Positions 6,232 through 10,224 of a DNA stretch of 10,224 nucleotides are shown one piece after another. The DNA lies in NCBI GenBank assembly GCA_031178645.1, contig JAPSIP010000036.1:1-10224 (forward strand), written 5' to 3'. Each line of letters begins with the position of its first letter. Positions within the stretch are counted from its first letter, which is position 1. A program made the position numbers and the translations under genes. The notes beneath the pieces are model-generated. The model had not been told where the DNA came from, did no database searches, and was given only the letters and a program-made list of their open reading frames with translations. This DNA is from Paracoccus sp. (in: a-proteobacteria). GTDB lineage: Bacteria > Pseudomonadota > Alphaproteobacteria > Rhodobacterales > Rhodobacteraceae.

Positions 6232-6254
6232 CATCTTGCCAGCGGAGGAATCAC

Positions 6255-7148
6255 ATGGACCCTCGTCCCACCGAACAGCGCCACCCCCAGGCCGACGGGC
6301 TGCACCTGCGCCCCGCGGCCCAGATCGGTGCGCTTTTCGTGCAGGCGCAGACCGATGCGATAGGCAGCCTGTCCGCGGCCCTTCCGGCAATCGAAGCGGT
6401 GGCCCAGGCCGCGGCTGCGGCCCTGCGGCGGGGCGGCAGGCTGGGCTATGCGGGGGCGGGCAGTTCGGGGCTGATGGCGCTTGCCGATGCCCTGGAACTG
6501 GCCGGCACCTTCGGCATCCCGCCCAACCGCACGCCCGTCCTGTTCGCGGGCGGCGCATCCGCCCTGCTGCACATGCGCGGCGATGTCGAGGATGACGCCG
6601 AGGCCGCAGCCGGGGATTTCCGGCGCAGCGGGCTGTCGCGGGGCGATGTGCTGGTGGTCGTCTCGGCCTCGGGCAGCACGCCCTATGCGCTGACGGTGGG
6701 GCAGGCCGCCAAGGCTGCCGGCGTGACCGTCGCGGGCATCGCCAATGTCGCGCCCTCGCCCCTTCTGGAACTGGCCGATATCGCGGTCCATCTGGCGACC
6801 CCGCCGGAACTGGTGGCAGGTTCGACCCGGCTGGGGGCGGCGACCGCGCAAAAGGCCGCGCTGAACCTGATGTCGGTGCTGCTGGGCATCGGCCTGGGCC
6901 ATGTCCATGACGGCTTCATGGTCAATGTCCAGGCCGACAATGCCAAGCTGGTCGGCCGCGCCGCCCGGATCGTGGCGGGCCTGGCCCGCGTGGACGAGGA
7001 AGCGGCCAGGGCCGCCCTGGCGCGGACCGGCGGCGCGGTGAAACAGGCGATCCTGGTGGCGCAGGGCCATACGCCTGACGATGCGGAACAGGCGCTGCGG
7101 CAAAGCGGCGGCCATCTGGCGCCCCTGCTGGCGGCGACGGATCAATAA
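6255..7148 (+). CDS. murQ: MurQ-like N-acetylmuramic acid 6-phosphate etherase (divergent subfamily)
   Basis: This 297-residue single-SIS-domain protein is about the length of E. coli MurQ (298). MurQ splits MurNAc-6-P into GlcNAc-6-P and D-lactate, which feeds NagA. Family motifs are GAGSSGLMALADALE (67-81), SASGSTPY (137-144), PELVAGSTRLGAATAQK (184-200) and NVQADNAKL (224-232). Glutamates matching E. coli catalytic E83 and E114 are present as E81 and E112. The usual GTSGRLG reads GSSGLMA, and the N-terminus (TEQRHPQADGLHLRP) differs from the classical one, so the substrate could be a related ether or phosphosugar. The ATG at 6255 has GGAGG 6 nt upstream; an ATG at 6195 would read through the operator-like motif. 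First gene of the plus-strand arm. Confidence 0.82.
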   Translation: MDPRPTEQRHPQADGLHLRPAAQIGALFVQAQTDAIGSLSAALPAIEAVAQAAAAALRRGGRLGYAGAGSSGLMALADALELAGTFGIPPNRTPVLFAGGASALLHMRGDVEDDAEAAAGDFRRSGLSRGDVLVVVSASGSTPYALTVGQAAKAAGVTVAGIANVAPSPLLELADIAVHLATPPELVAGSTRLGAATAQKAALNLMSVLLGIGLGHVHDGFMVNVQADNAKLVGRAARIVAGLARVDEEAARAALARTGGAVKQAILVAQGHTPDDAEQALRQSGGHLAPLLAATDQ

Positions 7149-7153
7149 TCAAC

Positions 7154-7171
7154 GGGCGCGAAACGGCGCCC
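7154..7171 (+). other. Short hairpin between murQ and the binding-protein gene
   Basis: GGGCGC (7154-7159) and GCGCCC (7166-7171) form a 6-bp G+C stem with a GAAACG loop. It lies in the 40-nt gap, just ahead of the AGGGAGA ribosome binding site of the next gene. There is no T-run, so it is not a strong terminator; it may act as a processing or stability element. Confidence 0.4.
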
Positions 7172-7188
7172 ATCACAGGGAGACGACG

Positions 7189-8445
7189 ATGAAAAAGACC
7201 CTCGGAACGGCCCTTCTGGCGGGCACGATGCTGGGCGGGACCGCCTGGGGCCAGGATGTCACGCTGACCATCGAAAGCTGGCGAAACGACGACATCACCA
7301 TCTGGCAGGACACCCTGATCCCCGCCTTCGAGGCCGCCAATCCCGGCATCAAGCTGGTCTTCTCGCCCTCGGCGCCGGCCGATTACAACGCCGTCCTGAA
7401 CTCGAAACTGGACGCGGGTTCGGCGGGCGACCTGATCACCTGCCGGCCCTTCGATGCCTCGCTGGAGCTTTACAACAAGGGCCAGTTGGCCGACTTGACC
7501 TCGCTGGCGTCGATGGCGAACTTCTCGGACGTGGCGAAATCGGCCTGGCAGACGGACGACGGCGCGGCCACCTTCTGCGTGCCGATGGCCTCGGTGATCC
7601 ACGGCTTCCTGTATAATGCCGATGCCTTCGAGGAACTGGGCCTGACCCCGCCCACAACCGAGGAGGAATTCTTCGCCGTCCTGGACAAGATCAAGGAGGA
7701 CGGCACCTATGTCCCCATGGCGATGGGCACCCAGGACCAGTGGGAAGCCGCGACCATGGGTTACCAGAACATCGGCCCGAACTATTGGAAGGGCGAGGAA
7801 GGCCGCAAGGCGCTGATCGAGGGCACGCAGAAGCTGACCGACGAACCCTGGGTCGCGCCCTTTGTCCAGCTTGCGAAATGGAAGGATTACCTGGGCGACG
7901 GGTTCGAGGCCCAGACCTATCCCGACAGCCAGAACCTGTTCACCCTGGGCCGCGCCGCAATCTATCCGACCGGGTCTTGGGAAATCGGCGTCTTCAACCC
8001 TCAGGTATCCTTCACCATGGGCGCCTTCCCGCCGCCCGTTCCGAATGCGGGGGATACCTGCTATATCTCGGACCATACCGACATCGCGCTTGGCATGAAC
8101 GCCAAAACTGCCCATCCCGAGGAAGCCAAGACATTCCTTGAATGGGTCGGCTCGCCTGAATTCGCCACGCTTTACGCCAATGCGCTGCCAGGCTTTTTCT
8201 CGCTCAATTCAACCGCGGTCGAGATGGAGGATCCGTTGGCTAAGGAATTCGTGTCCTGGCGCGAAGAATGCGAACCGACAATCCGGTCCACCTATCAGAT
8301 CCTGTCGCGCGGCACGCCGAACCTGGAAAACGAGACCTGGAACGCATCCGCCAACGTGATCCGCGGATCCGAGACGCCCGAAGACGCGGCCAAGCGCCTG
8401 CAGGAAGGCCTTGCCTCGTGGTATGAACCGCAGCAGGCGCAGTAA
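7189..8445 (+). CDS. ABC transporter sugar-binding protein (family 1, CUT1 type)
   Basis: This 418-residue periplasmic solute-binding protein has a Sec signal peptide at about 1-21 (MKKTLGTALLAGTMLGGTAWG, then QDVTL) and no lipobox cysteine, so it should be soluble in the periplasm. The mature start VTLTIESWRNDDITIWQDTL, the IPAFEAANPGIKL stretch and LFTLGRAAIYPTGSWEIGVF (250-269) are typical of family 1 extracellular binding proteins for sugars. Four cysteines (85, 130, 291, 361) could form disulfides. AGGGAGA precedes the ATG. Lying between murQ and two permeases, it probably binds GlcNAc, MurNAc or small chitin/peptidoglycan fragments; the ligand is inferred from context only. Confidence 0.9.
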   Translation: MKKTLGTALLAGTMLGGTAWGQDVTLTIESWRNDDITIWQDTLIPAFEAANPGIKLVFSPSAPADYNAVLNSKLDAGSAGDLITCRPFDASLELYNKGQLADLTSLASMANFSDVAKSAWQTDDGAATFCVPMASVIHGFLYNADAFEELGLTPPTTEEEFFAVLDKIKEDGTYVPMAMGTQDQWEAATMGYQNIGPNYWKGEEGRKALIEGTQKLTDEPWVAPFVQLAKWKDYLGDGFEAQTYPDSQNLFTLGRAAIYPTGSWEIGVFNPQVSFTMGAFPPPVPNAGDTCYISDHTDIALGMNAKTAHPEEAKTFLEWVGSPEFATLYANALPGFFSLNSTAVEMEDPLAKEFVSWREECEPTIRSTYQILSRGTPNLENETWNASANVIRGSETPEDAAKRLQEGLASWYEPQQAQ

Positions 8446-8462
8446 GACGCAGGACGGTTAGT

Positions 8463-8489
8463 AAGGCCGGGGCTGACCGTCCCGGCCTT
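8463..8489 (+). terminator. Intercistronic stem-loop after the binding-protein gene
   Basis: AAGGCCGGG (8463-8471) and CCCGGCCTT (8481-8489) form a perfect 9-bp stem with a 9-nt loop. A T-run occurs only 12 nt later (8501-8505), so it is probably a partial terminator or 3' mRNA-stabilising structure rather than a full stop. Such hairpins commonly keep binding protein in excess over permeases made from the same operon. Confidence 0.7.
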
Positions 8490-8524
8490 CTTCCGCAGCA
8501 TTTTTCCGACCAAGGGATGCGATC

Positions 8525-9442
8525 ATGGCGAAGGGACGGCCGATCCGCTGGCATATCGCGGTGTTTCTGGCACCGGCGGTGCTGGTCTACAGCGCGATCA
8601 TGATCCTGCCCCTGTTCAGCACGCTGAACCTGTCGCTGTTCACCCGGACCGACGGCGGCACCGGCTTCGTGGGCCTGCAGAACTTCCGCACCCTGTTCGG
8701 CGATCCCCGCTGGTCGGCGGCCTTCTGGAACGCGCTTGGCAACAATCTGTGGTTCTTTGCCGTCCACATGCTGGTCCAGAACCCGATCGGCATCCTGCTG
8801 GCCGCGCTGCTGTCGTCGCCCCGGCTGCGCTTCGCCGCCTTCTATCGCACGGCCATCTTCATCCCGACCATCCTCAGCTTCGTGGTCGTCGGCTTCATCT
8901 GGAAGCTGATCCTGTCGCCCCTGTGGGGGATCGCTCCGAACCTGCTGGACATGGTGGGCCTGAAGAGCCTGTTCGCGCCCTGGCTGGGCAAGGAGGAATA
9001 CGCCCTGACGACGCTGGCGCTGATCTCGGTCTGGCAGTTCGTCGGCATTCCGATGATGCTGATCTATGCCGCGCTGCTGTCTATCCCCGACGACATCATC
9101 GAGGCGGCCGAGATAGACGGAATTACCGGCTGGTCGCAGTTCTGGCGCATCAAGCTGCCGCTGATCCTGCCCGCCATCGGCATCATCTCGATCCTGACCT
9201 TCGTGGGCAACTTTAACGCCTTCGACCTGATCTATGTCAGCCAAGGGGCGCTTGCAGGGCCGAACTTCGCTACCGACATCCTGGGGACGTTCCTGTATCG
9301 CACCTTCTTCGGCTTTCAGTTGCAGTTGGGCGATCCGCATATGGGCGCGGCCATCGCGACCGCGATGTTCGGCATCATCCTGGTCGGCGTCTGCATCTAT
9401 CTGTTCCTGATCCAGACGCGGCTGCGCCGCTATCAGTTCTGA
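8525..9442 (+). CDS. ABC sugar transporter permease 1 (CUT1, MalF-like)
   Basis: This 305-residue inner-membrane protein has six likely transmembrane segments (about 11-33, 74-97, 105-131, 155-186, 207-230 and 272-296). The cytoplasmic EAA loop, which docks the ATPase, is clear at 193-214: EAAEIDG, then FWRIKLPLILPAI. A GFVGLQNFRTLFGDP stretch near residue 50 is typical of MalF/UgpA-like sugar permeases. AAGGGA lies about 7 nt before the ATG. It follows the binding protein across an 80-nt gap with a strong hairpin and precedes the second permease by 10 nt. It should form the membrane channel with that permease. Confidence 0.93.
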   Translation: MAKGRPIRWHIAVFLAPAVLVYSAIMILPLFSTLNLSLFTRTDGGTGFVGLQNFRTLFGDPRWSAAFWNALGNNLWFFAVHMLVQNPIGILLAALLSSPRLRFAAFYRTAIFIPTILSFVVVGFIWKLILSPLWGIAPNLLDMVGLKSLFAPWLGKEEYALTTLALISVWQFVGIPMMLIYAALLSIPDDIIEAAEIDGITGWSQFWRIKLPLILPAIGIISILTFVGNFNAFDLIYVSQGALAGPNFATDILGTFLYRTFFGFQLQLGDPHMGAAIATAMFGIILVGVCIYLFLIQTRLRRYQF

Positions 9443-9452
9443 AGGCGCAGCC

Positions 9453-10224
9453 ATGAGCCAGGCCCGCCAGTCCCCCGCCCGCACCCTTGCCGCCCATGCG
9501 GTGCTGATCCTGTGGACGCTGATCGCGCTGTTTCCCGTCTTCGTGACGGTGGTGAACAGCTTCAAGTCGAAACGGGCGATCTTCACGCAGCCCTTGGCGC
9601 TGCCGGGGCCGGACAGCTTCGACCTTGTGGGCTATCAAACGGTGGCGAACCAGGGCGATTTCGTCTCCTACTTACAGAACTCGCTGATCGTGACCTGCCT
9701 CAGCCTGTTCTTCGTGCTGCTGTTCGGCGCCATGGCAGCATTTGCCCTATCGGAATACCGCTTCCGCGGCAACACGCTGATGGGGCTTTACCTGGCGCTT
9801 GGCATCATGATCCCGATCCGGCTGGGGACGGTGGCGATCCTGCAGATGATGGTGGCCACGGGACTGGTCAACACGCTGACCGCATTGGTGCTGGTCTATA
9901 CGGCCCAGGGCCTTCCGCTGGCCGTGTTCATCCTGTCGGAATTCATGCGGAACGTCTCGGACGACCTGAAGAACGCCGGGCGGATCGACGGGCTTTCCGA
10001 ATACCGCATCTTCTTCCGGCTGGTCCTGCCGCTGGTCCGGCCCGCGATGGCCACGGTCGCGGTCTTCACCATGATCCCGATCTGGAACGACTTGTGGTTC
10101 CCGCTGATCCTTGCCCCGTCCGAGGCCACCAAGACCATCACCCTGGGCAGCCAGGTCTTCCTGGGTCAGTTCGTGTCGAACTGGAACGCCGTGCTGGCCG
10201 CGCTGTCGCTGGCGATCCTGCCGG
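9453..10224 (+). CDS. ABC sugar transporter permease 2 (CUT1, MalG-like), 3' end beyond the window
   Basis: 257 codons are visible from ATG 9453, open to the window end; full-length relatives are about 270-300 residues, so only a little is missing. The start MSQARQSPARTLAAHAVLIL leads into a first membrane segment ending LFPVFVTVVNSFKSK, typical of MalG-like subunits. The EAA loop is at about 171-194 (DLKNAGRIDGLSEYRIFFRL, then VLPLVRPAM), with the glutamate-alanine pair replaced by KNA as in some relatives. WNDLWFPLIL, a signature of this group, follows at 211-220. AAGG 7 nt before the ATG overlaps the stop of permease 1. The ATPase is not in the window and may lie downstream or be shared. 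Confidence 0.92.
   Translation, partial: MSQARQSPARTLAAHAVLILWTLIALFPVFVTVVNSFKSKRAIFTQPLALPGPDSFDLVGYQTVANQGDFVSYLQNSLIVTCLSLFFVLLFGAMAAFALSEYRFRGNTLMGLYLALGIMIPIRLGTVAILQMMVATGLVNTLTALVLVYTAQGLPLAVFILSEFMRNVSDDLKNAGRIDGLSEYRIFFRLVLPLVRPAMATVAVFTMIPIWNDLWFPLILAPSEATKTITLGSQVFLGQFVSNWNAVLAALSLAILP

Noticed and set aside
6195..6254. Upstream ATG for murQ at 6195
   Set aside because: The added 20 residues are unlike the family, read through the operator-like motif and lack a good Shine-Dalgarno; the ATG at 6255 has GGAGG at good spacing.
6231..7145. Long minus-strand open frame opposite murQ
   Set aside because: Antisense to a recognised MurQ-like protein; the translation has no motif and is an artefact of G+C-rich third positions.
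6922..9586. Two long minus-strand open frames opposite the binding protein and permease 1
   Set aside because: Both lie opposite well-supported transporter genes with motifs and ribosome binding sites; the antisense translations are low-complexity and motif-free.
1..10224. CRISPR arrays, tRNA/rRNA genes, intact insertion sequences, phage genes
   Set aside because: Reading both strands by eye, no regularly spaced repeats, tRNA-like folds, rRNA stretches or transposase/integrase motifs were seen.

Overview
The window is G+C-rich, uses Shine-Dalgarno starts, and has long spurious antisense frames typical of high-GC DNA. A RepABC-type RepA at the left edge marks an extrachromosomal replicon (plasmid or chromid). 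Beta-carotene ketolase (crtW) and hydroxylase (crtZ) of the kind known from marine astaxanthin-producing alphaproteobacteria point to Paracoccus or a close Rhodobacterales relative. This is inference from remembered sequences and gene content; no alignment was run.

Layout. (1) 1-522, minus: 5' part of repA, with a predicted promoter and a perfect 12-bp palindrome upstream. (2) 722-1362, plus: a vapBC toxin-antitoxin pair, divergent from repA, with a palindromic operator over its predicted promoter. (3) 1363-1677: an A+T-richer gap with no confident gene. (4) 1678-2927, minus: crtW-crtZ, joined by an ATGA overlap and without crtY, crtI, crtB or crtE beside them. (5) 3094-6101, minus: a short upstream ORF, a GntR/UTRA repressor, a GlmS-like SIS deaminase (NagB-II type) and nagA, all tightly coupled. 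(6) 6255-10224, plus: a divergent MurQ-like etherase, then an ABC sugar importer (binding protein, permease 1 and the start of permease 2).

Regions 5 and 6 form one amino-sugar catabolic locus. A sugar enters through the CUT1-type ABC transporter and is phosphorylated by a kinase not present in the window. MurQ would convert MurNAc-6-P to GlcNAc-6-P, NagA would deacetylate this to GlcN-6-P, and the SIS deaminase would yield fructose-6-P and ammonia. The GntR protein probably controls both arms through the 6102-6254 control region, which carries two oppositely oriented copies of a 17-bp motif placed almost symmetrically before the two first start codons.

Everything here belongs to known families. 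The points most worth a second look are the paired operator-like motifs, the 31-codon upstream ORF coupled to the repressor, the divergent MurQ-like subfamily, the isolated crtWZ pair next to replication and stability genes, and the likely TTG start of crtW.
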